A stretch of 64,000 nt of DNA. Source: Denitrobaculum sp965232285 (lineage in GTDB: Bacteria > Pseudomonadota > Alphaproteobacteria > Kiloniellales > Kiloniellaceae). The translations under genes and the position numbers were made by a program. How positions within the stretch are numbered: the first letter of the stretch is position 1; each line of letters starts with the position of its first letter. The notes under the pieces were generated by a model that was not told the DNA's origin, did no database searches, and saw only the letters and a list, made by a program, of their open reading frames with translations. Positions 1 through 7,808 of the stretch are shown one piece after another. The stretch covers positions 806,001-870,000 of the forward strand of contig CBDDPL010000004.1 of NCBI GenBank assembly GCA_965232285.1, read 5' to 3'.

Positions 1-353
1 GTGCCTTGCATTTCATAGGCGGCCATGGTCTGTGGGAGCGCCCCCTTGCCGGCTGCGTCGACCCCAACCGGGAAGGAGATGCGGTACTCATGGAGGAAAG
101 CCTCCAGCGACACAGGTGTCATGGCCGCGTGGTGTTCGAAGACGCTATGCAGGCCGATGACCGCCACCCTGTCGTCGGGGAAGGCCTGATGAAGGGCCTG
201 GGCCTGTGGAAGGCCGTGCGTGACGCAGCCCGGGCAGAGCATCTGGAAGGCCTCGATCACAACCACCTTGCCGCGCAGCTTGTGAAGACTCAGGTCCTGC
301 GCAGCGTTGAACCATTGGGATACCTGAATTTCCGGCGCCGATGATGCGGTCAT
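1..353 (-). CDS. Thioredoxin-fold redoxin (peroxiredoxin/TlpA-like), C-terminus outside the window
   Basis: Reading from the ATG at 353 to the window edge gives about 117 residues without a stop. A thioredoxin-like strand (KVVVIEAFQMLCPGC) carries a CPGC active-site motif near residues 40-43, followed by VAVIGLHSVFEHH and a helix, as in TlpA/AhpC-type redoxins that reduce disulfides or peroxides using the first Cys. There is no signal peptide, so a cytoplasmic protein is likely. A ribosome site (GAAGGA) precedes the ATG. It lies downstream of the secreted-protein gene on the same strand but behind a terminator-like hairpin, so it may have its own promoter. Only the first part is visible, so the exact subfamily is open. 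Confidence 0.75.
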   Translation of the reverse strand, partial: MTASSAPEIQVSQWFNAAQDLSLHKLRGKVVVIEAFQMLCPGCVTHGLPQAQALHQAFPDDRVAVIGLHSVFEHHAAMTPVSLEAFLHEYRISFPVGVDAAGKGALPQTMAAYEMQG

Positions 354-383
354 CACTTTTGTTCCTTCGTATACAAAAGAGCC

Positions 384-406
384 ACGGCCCCCAAAGCGGA
401 GGCCGT
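384..406 (-). terminator. Rho-independent terminator of the secreted-protein gene
   Basis: The arms ACGGCC(T)CC and GG(G)GGCCGT form a nine-pair stem with one mismatch and a five-base loop. Read on the minus strand it is followed by a T-rich tract (CTCTTTTGT). It sits 28 bases after the stop of the gene that ends at 435. Confidence 0.6.
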
Positions 407-434
407 AGCTTGTTGTTCAATTTGAGCTTGCCGA

Positions 435-1223
435 TCACTTGATCTTGCCGGGCAGGCTGAGTTCACCGGAGGCCACATCGAAGATGTCGGTGACACAGAG
501 CAGGGGCGCATGCACATTCGCGTTGACCCGCAAGGCTGAGGTCACACCATCGTATGATACGCCGGCGAGGCTGTTGGCCCCATTGTGGTCTAGGGGGGCA
601 AAGGGCACGTTGATCGTGATCTCCGGGCCATCAAAAAGCGGCGTGTACCCAGGGCTGTCGATGAAGATTGGCAGGCCGGGCCAGGTCAGCGGCATGTCCG
701 GCGTTTCGCCTTCCGGGATGTCGCGCACGCCGAGGGCACCCGGACCACAGGCCTCGGTCGGAGTCAGAACGACCCAGTGGCTGTGCCAGGGCGCGCCGTC
801 GTTGGCGGGGTCGCCGTCGCCGTTCTCGTCATAAAGCGGCGTGTCGTCGAAATCCGGATGGCTGGTCGCCGCGAGCGCCAGGATGCCGGTGCCGCCTTCG
901 AAACCCACGACAGCAGGATCGAGCGAGGTCGGCCAGACGTAAGCGAAGACCGAAGCACCGCCCAGCGCGCCCGTGGCCTCCGGCTTATCGGCGCCTGCGG
1001 TGCCGTTCGTGGTCATGTGGAAGGTCACGGTCCGGCCGTTGCGGTGCACATGGGCAGCCAGGATGTCGAAGGAGGCGGTCTGCGCTGTATCGGCGGGTGA
1101 ACGCACCGCGTCGGACTGATGAACGGCATGACCGCCAGCGTGCTCGCCGCCGGCAAACGCGGAGGTTGCTGCGAGCAGGCTGAAGCCCGCGGTCAGGAGC
1201 GGGGACAGAAAGGGATTTTTCAT
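435..1223 (-). CDS. Secreted protein of unknown function, His-rich mature N-terminus
   Basis: 262 residues starting with a clear Sec signal peptide (MKNPFLSPLLTAGFSLLAA, cleavage probably after SAFA, residue 24). The mature N-terminus is His/Gly-rich (GGEHAGGHAVHQ), which could bind metal. A DENGDGDPANDG stretch near residue 135 resembles a calcium loop and is followed by PWHSHWVVLTP. I do not recognise the family. It is transcribed divergently from a MarR regulator across a perfect inverted repeat, so it is probably the main target of that regulator. A GGAG ribosome site precedes the ATG. Function is unknown; periplasmic or extracellular location is inferred from the signal peptide. Confidence 0.8.
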   Translation of the reverse strand: MKNPFLSPLLTAGFSLLAATSAFAGGEHAGGHAVHQSDAVRSPADTAQTASFDILAAHVHRNGRTVTFHMTTNGTAGADKPEATGALGGASVFAYVWPTSLDPAVVGFEGGTGILALAATSHPDFDDTPLYDENGDGDPANDGAPWHSHWVVLTPTEACGPGALGVRDIPEGETPDMPLTWPGLPIFIDSPGYTPLFDGPEITINVPFAPLDHNGANSLAGVSYDGVTSALRVNANVHAPLLCVTDIFDVASGELSLPGKIK

Positions 1224-1265
1224 GACGAAACTCCAGGGTGATGTAGATCGGTGATCGAAAAGTAG

Positions 1266-1306
1266 TAGCGACTCGATATTATTGCAAGAAAGATTTCGAG
1301 TCGCTA
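1266..1306. promoter_or_regulatory. Perfect 11-bp inverted repeat: operator between the MarR gene and the secreted-protein gene
   Basis: TAGCGACTCGA (1266-1276) and its exact complement TCGAGTCGCTA (1296-1306) are separated by 19 bases. The palindromic hexamer TTGCAA (1282-1287) in the centre can serve as a -35 element in both directions. On the plus strand TATTAT (1305-1310) follows after 17 bases; on the minus strand a weaker TACTTT lies at the same distance. Binding by the MarR protein encoded at 1317 would block both promoters. This is inferred from position and symmetry. Confidence 0.7.
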
Positions 1307-1310
1307 TTAT
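1282..1310 (+). promoter_or_regulatory. Promoter of the marR gene, probably giving a leaderless mRNA
   Basis: TTGCAA, a 17-base spacer and TATTAT form a sigma-70-type promoter whose -10 ends six bases before the ATG at 1317. The expected start site coincides with the start codon, and no Shine-Dalgarno sequence is seen in front of it. Confidence 0.55.
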
Positions 1311-1316
1311 CTGGCG

Positions 1317-1865
1317 ATGACTGCAGACCAGCGTTCCGAACTGCGCGCCCTGATCGATCGGATCTCGCGCCTCAATGCCGCCGAGGACTGGGGCGGCGGG
1401 CTCAATCCCACGCAGCGTGCCGCGATTGCTTATCTGGCGCGCGCCAACCGCTTCTCGCGCATGCCGTCCCAGGTGGCGGATTATCTGAGTGCCACCCGGG
1501 GCACCGTGTCCCAGACATTGAAGGCCCTGGCGCGCAAGGGACTGGTCGCGGAGACGCGGTCTCAGAGCGACCGGCGCAGTGTCTCCTATGCCGTGACGGG
1601 GTCCGGGCTGGCGGCGCTCGAGGTGAGCACGGCCATCGATACGGCATTGACGCGATTGAGCGACAGGGAGGCGCGCGCTCTGACCGGTGTGCTGAGCGGC
1701 TTGCTCAAGACGGCTTTAGAGGAGCGGGAAGGCCGCAGCTTCGGTATCTGCCGGACTTGCCGGCATCACCGCAACGGGCCCGAGGGGGCGCATTGCGCGC
1801 TTTTGAAGGTCGACCTCCTGCCGGAGGAGGTGGCGCAGATCTGCCACGAACATGAAGCGGCATGA
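1317..1865 (+). CDS. MarR-family repressor with Cys/His-rich C-terminal tail
   Basis: 182 residues. A winged-helix DNA-binding domain occupies residues ~10-135 (AIAYLARANRFSRMPSQVAD, then RGTVSQTLKALARKGLVAE and the wing SQSDRRSVSYAVT), typical of MarR dimers. After the usual MarR end a ~40-residue tail carries CRTCRHH, HCALL and ICHEHE, that is four Cys and several His, which could bind a metal or sense oxidants. Known MarR proteins act as repressors released by ligand or oxidation. The gene is divergent from the secreted protein and shares its operator. The redoxin and OsmC genes nearby make an oxidative or metal signal plausible, but this is inference. Confidence 0.85.
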   Translation: MTADQRSELRALIDRISRLNAAEDWGGGLNPTQRAAIAYLARANRFSRMPSQVADYLSATRGTVSQTLKALARKGLVAETRSQSDRRSVSYAVTGSGLAALEVSTAIDTALTRLSDREARALTGVLSGLLKTALEEREGRSFGICRTCRHHRNGPEGAHCALLKVDLLPEEVAQICHEHEAA

Positions 1866-1891
1866 TTGGGTCGGCCGCACCGATGCTCTTT

Positions 1892-2299
1892 TTATGACGA
1901 GGTTTCGATCGTGACAGGAAAGCCGCGGCGCAGCGAGTTACTCACCATGCAGGAGGCCTTGGCCTGCGCGATGACCTCTTGAGGGTCGGAGCCGTCCCGG
2001 GTTTGGCAGGTCACCTCCATGGCGGCCGATGTCGTGATCAAAGGCTCGCCGTCCAACTCGACGGTCACATCGACCGAGATCTTTCCGAGATCCACGCCCT
2101 TCTCGTGGGCCACGTAACGCAGGTCGTTGCAGAAGCAGCCGCCCAGGGCCAGGGCGAGAAGCTGAGCGCCATTGAATCCGAGCCCCTTGCCGCCGGCGGT
2201 GCCGTCAGGCCGGTCCACCACGATGGTGTGGCCGCCAGCCCAGCCCATGGCTGCTTCCGTACCCTCCACATTGCGCAACTGAACCGTCATGGAAACCAT
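1892..2299 (-). CDS. OsmC/Ohr-family peroxidase-like protein
   Basis: 135 residues from the ATG at 2299, chosen because AAGGA lies nine bases upstream; GTG at 2320 is an alternative. The OsmC fold is recognisable: an N-terminal beta sheet (TVQLRNVEGTEAAMGWAGG), the helix with the first active Cys in LLALALGGCFCNDL, and the second in QAKASCMVSNSLRRG, near residues 64 and 119. The two Cys reduce organic hydroperoxides in characterised members. The protein should be cytoplasmic. It converges with the MarR gene and is not obviously in an operon. Whether it is OsmC or an uncharacterised OsmC-like paralogue cannot be decided by eye. Confidence 0.85.
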   Translation of the reverse strand: MVSMTVQLRNVEGTEAAMGWAGGHTIVVDRPDGTAGGKGLGFNGAQLLALALGGCFCNDLRYVAHEKGVDLGKISVDVTVELDGEPLITTSAAMEVTCQTRDGSDPQEVIAQAKASCMVSNSLRRGFPVTIETSS

Positions 2300-2384
2300 A
2301 GCTCTGTTTCCTTCTGCCACAGATGATCGCGTGCTGACAAAAAGCCTAACGCAGCTTCAAGGCCTTGGGAATGAGTGCCCGTCA

Positions 2385-3284
2385 TCACAGGTGACCGGAC
2401 AGACGATCTCGCTGACTCAGGATAACGTCGCAAAGGTGATCCGCTACGGCGCGGACGCGTCTGGACTGAGTGAGGTCCGAGTGGATTACCAGCCAGATGG
2501 TTTGATCCACCCCCAGTTCCTGAGGCAGTTCGATCAAACCGGCCTCCCGCGCCAAAAAGTGCGGCAGGACGGCAAGCCCCAGTCCGGCGGATGCGGCATG
2601 CAGTTGGGCCGACAGTGTCGTGGTTGTGACGGCTGCCGGGCGGCTGCGGCGCTTTCGTTCGATCCACTGGGCCGCGGGCAGGTGGCTCTGCGCTTCTGAC
2701 CAGGCGATGTAGGCGTCATGATCTTCCGGACCTGCTTGCGGGTTTGGCCGGCCGGCGAGGTAACGGCGCGCGCCGTAGAGGCCGAAGCCCAGCGTGGCGA
2801 GTCTGCGGAGGGTGACATTGCCCCGCTCCGGCTTGACCATGCGCAGCGCAAGGTCTGCATCCCGCCGGTGCAGATTGACCGAGGCCACGTCGGTGGCAAT
2901 CTCGAGCTCCAGATTGGGATGCTTTTTCAGTAACGCGGGCAGGCTCGGCATGATGATGGGATTGGCGAGGTTTTCCGCCGTGGCGAGGCGTACCGGGCCG
3001 CTGACCTCCGCCTGATGCTCCGCCTGGTTTTCGAAGTTCTGCGCCGCATGCTCGAGCGCCTCTGCCTTCGGTAGGAGCGCAGTGCCTTCGTCGGTGAGCC
3101 GGTAGCCGGTCTGGTGGCGGACGAAGAGGGGCACAGCCAGTGCCCGCTCCAGCCGTTCGATCCGCCGTGACACTGTTGCGACGCCACTGCCCAGAGCGTT
3201 GGCCGCGGCCATGAGGGAGCCTTTGCGGGCCACCGCCAGAAATACCCTGGCGTCGTCCCAGTTCAGTGGTTTTGTCGCGGTCAT
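2385..3284 (-). CDS. LysR-family transcriptional regulator
   Basis: 299 residues from the ATG at 3284, which has GGAA eight bases upstream; an upstream ATG at 3296 lacks one. The N-terminal winged helix is typical (DDARVFLAVARKGSLMAAA, VATVSRRIERLERALAVPLF, residues ~8-65) and is followed by a periplasmic-binding-like effector domain (residues ~90-290). The recognition helix is of the VSRRIERLE type common in regulators of reductases and dehydrogenases. It is divergent from an aldo/keto reductase gene 99 bases away, the usual LysR arrangement for regulating the neighbour and itself. The inducer is unknown. Confidence 0.88.
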   Translation of the reverse strand: MTATKPLNWDDARVFLAVARKGSLMAAANALGSGVATVSRRIERLERALAVPLFVRHQTGYRLTDEGTALLPKAEALEHAAQNFENQAEHQAEVSGPVRLATAENLANPIIMPSLPALLKKHPNLELEIATDVASVNLHRRDADLALRMVKPERGNVTLRRLATLGFGLYGARRYLAGRPNPQAGPEDHDAYIAWSEAQSHLPAAQWIERKRRSRPAAVTTTTLSAQLHAASAGLGLAVLPHFLAREAGLIELPQELGVDQTIWLVIHSDLTQSRRVRAVADHLCDVILSQRDRLSGHL

Positions 3285-3289
3285 GGGGT

Positions 3290-3305
3290 TTTCCATTAAT
3301 GGAAA
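3290..3305. promoter_or_regulatory. 16-bp perfect palindrome in the LysR/aldo-keto reductase intergenic region
   Basis: TTTCCATTAATGGAAA is its own reverse complement and ends five bases before the lysR start codon (3284), where bound protein would block translation or transcription start. It fits the T-N11-A rule for LysR boxes, so self-binding by the neighbouring regulator is the simplest reading. Confidence 0.45.
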
Positions 3306-3383
3306 TCTGAATTCAGGATCTGTCTCTACCTTTACGTAATTCGAAAAGCCATCTTTGCGAAAGATTGCGTAGGAGGAAAGGCG

Positions 3384-4367
3384 ATGCAGACAAGGCGATT
3401 GGGCAAAGAACTCGAGGTTTCCGCGCTCGGATTGGGCTGTATGGGCATGAGTGAGTTCTATGGGCCCCGCGATGACGAGGCCTCGATGCAGGTGTTGCAC
3501 CGGGCGGCGGATCTCGGGACGAGCTTTTTCGACACCGCTGATATGTATGGACCGCACCATAACGAGGAACTGCTTGGGCGCTTTCTCGGGGAACGTCGCT
3601 TCGACGCGGCGATCGCGACCAAGTTCGGTATCGTGCGTGAAGGCAACAGCTACGCCCGCAACATCGACAACAGCGCTGCCTATACACGCAGAGCCTGCGA
3701 AGCTTCACTGCGTCGCCTGGGGCTTGAACGGATCGATCTCTACTATGTGCACAGGGTCGAACAATCTCGCCCGATTGAGGAGGTCATGGAGACGCTCGCC
3801 GGCCTGGTCGAAGAAGGAAAGATCGGGCATATCGGTCTTTGCGAAGTGAATGCCGGCACGCTGCGCCGGGCGCATGCGGTTCATCCTGTGACCGCGTTAC
3901 AGACCGAGTACTCGCTCTGGACCCGCGAGGTCGAAGATGAGATTCTGCCCACCTGCCGGGAGCTGGGGATCGGCTTCGTTCCCTATTCGCCACTTGGCCG
4001 CGGATTCCTAACCGGGAGTTTCGATGCGGGGACATCATTTCAGGATGGCGACTTCCGCGTGAACCTGCCGCGCTTTAAAGGCGACAACCTGCGCGACAAC
4101 CAGGCAATCGTTGAGGTCGTGAGAGAGATGGCGGCCAAAAAAGGCTGCACGCCCGCGCAACTGGCCCTGGCATGGTTACTGGCACAGGGCGAAGACATTG
4201 TCCCGATTCCGGGGACCAAGCGGTTGCCTTATCTCGAGGAGAACATCGCCGCGGTGGAGGTGGTTCTGAGTGACGTCGAATGCCGGTCTTTAAGGGACGC
4301 AGTCGAACGCCGACCGGTTTCTGGTGAACGCTACACGGAAGAGGGGATGAAGGGCGTCAATGCCTGA
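3384..4367 (+). CDS. Aldo/keto reductase (AKR superfamily)
   Basis: 327 residues, the normal length. The (alpha/beta)8 barrel with the catalytic tetrad is visible: Asp and Tyr in FDTADMYG (residues ~50-57), Lys in IATKFG (~80) and His in YYVHRVE (~125). The NADPH site includes IPGTKRLPYLEEN near residue 275. The family reduces aldehydes and ketones with NADPH. AGGAGG lies eight bases before the ATG. It is divergent from the LysR regulator, which probably controls it. The closest-looking relatives (YhdN/IolS-like, LGLGCMGMSEFYG start) have broad substrate ranges, so no substrate is assigned. Confidence 0.9.
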   Translation: MQTRRLGKELEVSALGLGCMGMSEFYGPRDDEASMQVLHRAADLGTSFFDTADMYGPHHNEELLGRFLGERRFDAAIATKFGIVREGNSYARNIDNSAAYTRRACEASLRRLGLERIDLYYVHRVEQSRPIEEVMETLAGLVEEGKIGHIGLCEVNAGTLRRAHAVHPVTALQTEYSLWTREVEDEILPTCRELGIGFVPYSPLGRGFLTGSFDAGTSFQDGDFRVNLPRFKGDNLRDNQAIVEVVREMAAKKGCTPAQLALAWLLAQGEDIVPIPGTKRLPYLEENIAAVEVVLSDVECRSLRDAVERRPVSGERYTEEGMKGVNA

Positions 4368-4463
4368 CGCGGCCCTTCAGGGACGGCAGGCTTCCCGGTC
4401 ATCCGCGGTCCGGCGTCCAGGCCGCGAGGGGCTTGCCTGCGTGATGCCCCATGGTCGCCAGGC

Positions 4464-5717
4464 TCAGGCAGCCTGGGAAAGAGTGCGTTCGGGCGGCAGT
4501 TGGATGGTCACGCACGTTCCTTCGCCGAAGGTGCTGTCGACCTTCAGGCCGCCGCCATGCAGCAGCATAAAGGCCCGCGCGAGATGCAGGCCCAGGCCCG
4601 TGCCGTCGAACTTTCGGTTCAGTTCACTGTCCACCTGTTCGAAGGGTTCGAGGATCCGGTCCAGATCTTCGCTGCGAATGCCGATGCCGCTATCGGAAAT
4701 GGCGACGGACAGGTCGTTCGTGGGGCCGAGGCAGGCATCGATCCAGACCTCGCCGCCGGAGGGCGTAAACTTCACGGCGTTGGAAAGCAGGTTGAGCAGC
4801 ACCTGCTGCAGTTTGGTTTCGTCGGCCTGCAGGATCGGCAGATCCTGGCTGCAGCGGTCGGATATCCGGATCCCGGCCTTGTTGGCGCGGGGTTCGACCA
4901 TCCGCAGACAGCGCTTGATCAGATCGCTCGGGCTAAACTGCGTTTCGTTCAGCACCGAGTGACCGGCTTCGATCTTGGCCACGTCAAGCACATCGTTGAT
5001 GACGCCGAGCAGATGGGCGCCGCTGGCATGGATGTCCTCGGCATACTCGCGGTATTTCCCGTTGTCCCCCGGCCCCAGTGTCTGGCGGGCGATCAATTCG
5101 GAAAAGCCTATGATGGCGTTGAGGGGCGTGCGCAGTTCGTGACTCATGGAAGCCAGGAACTGCGACTTTGCCATGCTAGCGGCCTGCGCGCGCTGTCGAG
5201 CTGCCGCCAGTTCCGCCGCTCTGGCTTCCATATGGTCGACCGTCAGATTGAGCAGCGAGGCGGCGGTTCCGACGCCGAGGTAGCGACCCCGATCTGTGAC
5301 GATGAAGCCTTTCAGGAGGGCACTTGGCCGTTCGCGCGCGATGATGGCGTTGAGGGTTGAGATGTCCACGCCGACATCGACGATCAGGGGGGCGCTGTCC
5401 ATCAGTTGACGGATCGGTTTCTTGCCGTAGAGCGCCCGGCCGAAGTTATGAGCGAGTTGGAACAGCAGTTCGTTGCGGTCGACGATGCCGACCGGCCTTC
5501 TGCCCTTTGTCACGGCAAGCGTCAGCAGGTCTTCGTCGTCGGCGAAGTGATCGTAGACCTCGGCACAGGGACAGTCCTCTGAAAGAGGTGGAACCTTCAG
5601 AACGAGCCGGTCCAACTGATTTGTCATCAAGCTTGTTTCCAGAGCCGCTTCGTTTCCGATTGATAGCATTCGGGACGCGAAGCGACTCTTGCTCCCTTGA
5701 AAAGAGCTGATCGCCAC
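4464..5717 (-). CDS. Cytoplasmic sensor histidine kinase with N-terminal CBS pair
   Basis: 417 residues with no transmembrane segment. Residues ~45-165 look like a CBS-domain pair (LLTLAVTKGRRPVGIVDRNE; GFIVTDRGRYLGVGTAASLL). A coiled linker follows, then HisKA with the phospho-acceptor His in SMSHELRTPLN (~195) and an ATPase domain with the N box (LQQVLLNLLSNAVKF), G1 (SDSGIGI) and G2 (GTGLGLHLA). CBS pairs usually sense adenine nucleotides, so an energy-state signal is possible. No response regulator is adjacent, so it is an orphan kinase here. The GTG at 5717 gives the longest form; an ATG at 5627 with GGAA upstream is an equally good start. It converges with the aldo/keto reductase gene. 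Confidence 0.85.
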   Translation of the reverse strand: MAISSFQGSKSRFASRMLSIGNEAALETSLMTNQLDRLVLKVPPLSEDCPCAEVYDHFADDEDLLTLAVTKGRRPVGIVDRNELLFQLAHNFGRALYGKKPIRQLMDSAPLIVDVGVDISTLNAIIARERPSALLKGFIVTDRGRYLGVGTAASLLNLTVDHMEARAAELAAARQRAQAASMAKSQFLASMSHELRTPLNAIIGFSELIARQTLGPGDNGKYREYAEDIHASGAHLLGVINDVLDVAKIEAGHSVLNETQFSPSDLIKRCLRMVEPRANKAGIRISDRCSQDLPILQADETKLQQVLLNLLSNAVKFTPSGGEVWIDACLGPTNDLSVAISDSGIGIRSEDLDRILEPFEQVDSELNRKFDGTGLGLHLARAFMLLHGGGLKVDSTFGEGTCVTIQLPPERTLSQAA

Positions 5718-5920
5718 ATCCTCTTTTTCCCAAAGGAATCACGACCAGGCTCAAATGCCTTTTCAACCGCTGATGTGCTTAGGTACGGTTGAAATTCTAA
5801 AGTGTTCGTTAAGATTCATTAACTTTCACAAAACTGTAACAAATACGGCGGATTGCAATCGCTTTGGGAGTCGCAGAAGCTTCTTTGCGCAAAGGTGCGT
5901 TGTGGTAGGAGAGTTCGCCC

Positions 5921-6799
5921 ATGCCTGCGCTGGATATCCGCCCGTTGAGCCGGCACTTCGGCGTGGAAGTCCTGAATGTCGATCTCTGCACGGTCACGCC
6001 GGAGCACCTCTTTCCCGAGATCCGTGGCGCTTTTGAGGAACATTCCGCTCTGCTTTTCCGCGGGCAGAGCGTGACCCCGCAGCATCACATTCGCCTCGCG
6101 GAACTCTTCGGGCCGCTGGAGGACCGGAAAGCCGACGAGCACGAGGAAGGGGAGGGCTTCGAGATTCCGCAGGTGTCGAACCTCCTGGAGAACGGCGAGG
6201 TGAGCGGTGAGATGGACCTGCATACCCTGCAGTTGAAATCCAACCAGCTCTGGCACACTGACAGCACCTTCCTGCCGGTGCCCGCGCTCAGCAACATCCT
6301 GATCGCCGAGGTCGTGACGGAAAGCGGTGGAGAGACGGAGCTCGCGACCACGCGCGCCGCCTGGCGCGATATGCCGGAGGCCCTGAAAGCACCCTTTCGG
6401 GATGCTTCGCTCTGGCACAGCTATAGCCACTCGCGCGCCAAGATCTCTGAAGAGCTCTTGAAGCTGCACATCATCAGTAAATGGTCTGACCAGCGCTGGA
6501 AGGCGGTCTGGATCAACCCGGTCAACGGCAGGGAAGCGCTCTACATCGCATCGCACGCCTACAGGATCGAGGGCAGGGACGAGATGGAAAGCGCGCGTTT
6601 GATTGACGAAGCCATCGCCTTCTGCACACAGCCCGAATTTGTCTACAGGCACAGATGGCAGGTGGGCGATGTTCTGATCTGGGACGAGCGGGCCACCCTG
6701 CATCGTGGCCGGCCCTGGCCCTACGACCAGCCGCGCGCGCTGTCGAGTATCTGTTCATCCGTGACGGCTGCGGACGGGTTGGAAGCGATGCGTGTTTAA
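5921..6799 (+). CDS. Fe(II)/2-oxoglutarate-dependent dioxygenase, TauD/TfdA family
   Basis: 292 residues, full length for TfdA/TauD. The iron ligands are visible as HxD in LWHTDSTF (residues ~109-111) and the distal His in ERATLHRGRPW (~260); the last Arg-rich part (HRGRPWPYDQPRAL) would bind 2-oxoglutarate. The start resembles TfdA-type enzymes (LDIRPLSRHFGVEVLNVDL). Such enzymes hydroxylate side chains of aryloxyalkanoates, sulfonates or similar acids and release succinate and CO2. TAGGAGAG precedes the ATG. It stands alone between a kinase and the argP gene; nothing nearby suggests the substrate. Confidence 0.88.
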   Translation: MPALDIRPLSRHFGVEVLNVDLCTVTPEHLFPEIRGAFEEHSALLFRGQSVTPQHHIRLAELFGPLEDRKADEHEEGEGFEIPQVSNLLENGEVSGEMDLHTLQLKSNQLWHTDSTFLPVPALSNILIAEVVTESGGETELATTRAAWRDMPEALKAPFRDASLWHSYSHSRAKISEELLKLHIISKWSDQRWKAVWINPVNGREALYIASHAYRIEGRDEMESARLIDEAIAFCTQPEFVYRHRWQVGDVLIWDERATLHRGRPWPYDQPRALSSICSSVTAADGLEAMRV

Positions 6800-6828
6800 G
6801 CTCTGCGCGATTGCCATTTGCACCTGAT

Positions 6829-7716
6829 CTAGGCGTCTGTGACCAACCACTTCGCCGCCGCGTCCGTGACCGCCCGATTGACCTCTGCGATCGCCTTGGC
6901 GACCATGCGGCTGGATTGCCAGTGCAGGGTGACCTCCAGAGGCCGGTCAGGGAGCAGGGGAACGAGTTGGCCTGTCTTAAGGTGTTGCGCGATCAGCGGT
7001 TCCGGGTTCATCCCCCAGCCGATGCCGGCCAGGGCCGCATCGACGAAGGCTTGCGGCGAGGGCAGGTGGTGCGCGGGCGCGATGATCCGGCGGCCGAAAG
7101 TCTCCTGCATCCAGCGGGTCTGCAGCCTGTCCTTTCTGTTGAAGTCCAAAACCGGCGCTCGTTCCAGGGCTGTGGCATCGACACCTTCGGGAAACCATTT
7201 CGCGACGTAGTCGGGGCGCGCGGCGGCGATGTAGTGTAGCCGGCCGAGCTCTTTACTGTCGCAGCCTTGAACCGGGCCGGGATGGGCGCTGACGGCGGCG
7301 GCGACTTCCCCGCGCCGCAGCCAGTCCGCGCTGTAGTCTTCGTCATCGAGGACGACCTCGAACAGCAGACCGTCGCAGGCGGCGATGACGTCGATGAACC
7401 AGGTGGCGAGGCTGTCGGCATTGATCGCCACTCTCAGGGTCGCGGGCTCTTCGGCTGAAACCACGCCGCCGAGGTCGGCGTTTAATCTGTGCTCCAGAAG
7501 ACCGACATCTTCAACGTGACGCACCAGCCGCTGCCCTGTTGCCGTCGCCCTGCAAGGTTGCGCGCGGACGACAAGCACGATGCCGAGCCTGTCTTCCAGC
7601 AGCTTGACGCGTTGAGACACTGCCGAAGGCGTGACGTGAAGCTCCTGCGCGGCCTGTTCGAAGCTGCCGGTTCTGATCACCGCCGCCAGGGCCGCCAGGA
7701 GAGGATAGTCGAGCAT
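6829..7716 (-). CDS. argP: LysR-type regulator ArgP/LysG (IciA)
   Basis: 295 residues. The beginning (MLDYPLLAALAAVIRTGSFE, then HVTPSAVSQRVKLLEDRLG) is characteristic of ArgP/LysG, and the effector domain keeps the family pattern to the end. ArgP/LysG activates the neighbouring exporter gene when lysine or arginine accumulates. It is divergent from an argO/lysE-type exporter with 92 bases between them, the standard arrangement, and the AT-rich intergenic region contains the expected binding area. Assignment rests on the N-terminal signature plus the conserved gene pair. Confidence 0.88.
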   Translation of the reverse strand: MLDYPLLAALAAVIRTGSFEQAAQELHVTPSAVSQRVKLLEDRLGIVLVVRAQPCRATATGQRLVRHVEDVGLLEHRLNADLGGVVSAEEPATLRVAINADSLATWFIDVIAACDGLLFEVVLDDEDYSADWLRRGEVAAAVSAHPGPVQGCDSKELGRLHYIAAARPDYVAKWFPEGVDATALERAPVLDFNRKDRLQTRWMQETFGRRIIAPAHHLPSPQAFVDAALAGIGWGMNPEPLIAQHLKTGQLVPLLPDRPLEVTLHWQSSRMVAKAIAEVNRAVTDAAAKWLVTDA

Positions 7717-7808
7717 TAAATTAGCTGTGCTTAATATGAGATAGAAAGATTAATTCGCCTAAGTCATGAGAACACGTTAGTCAAGGCCCAGGATTTTGGA
7801 GCGGGTCT

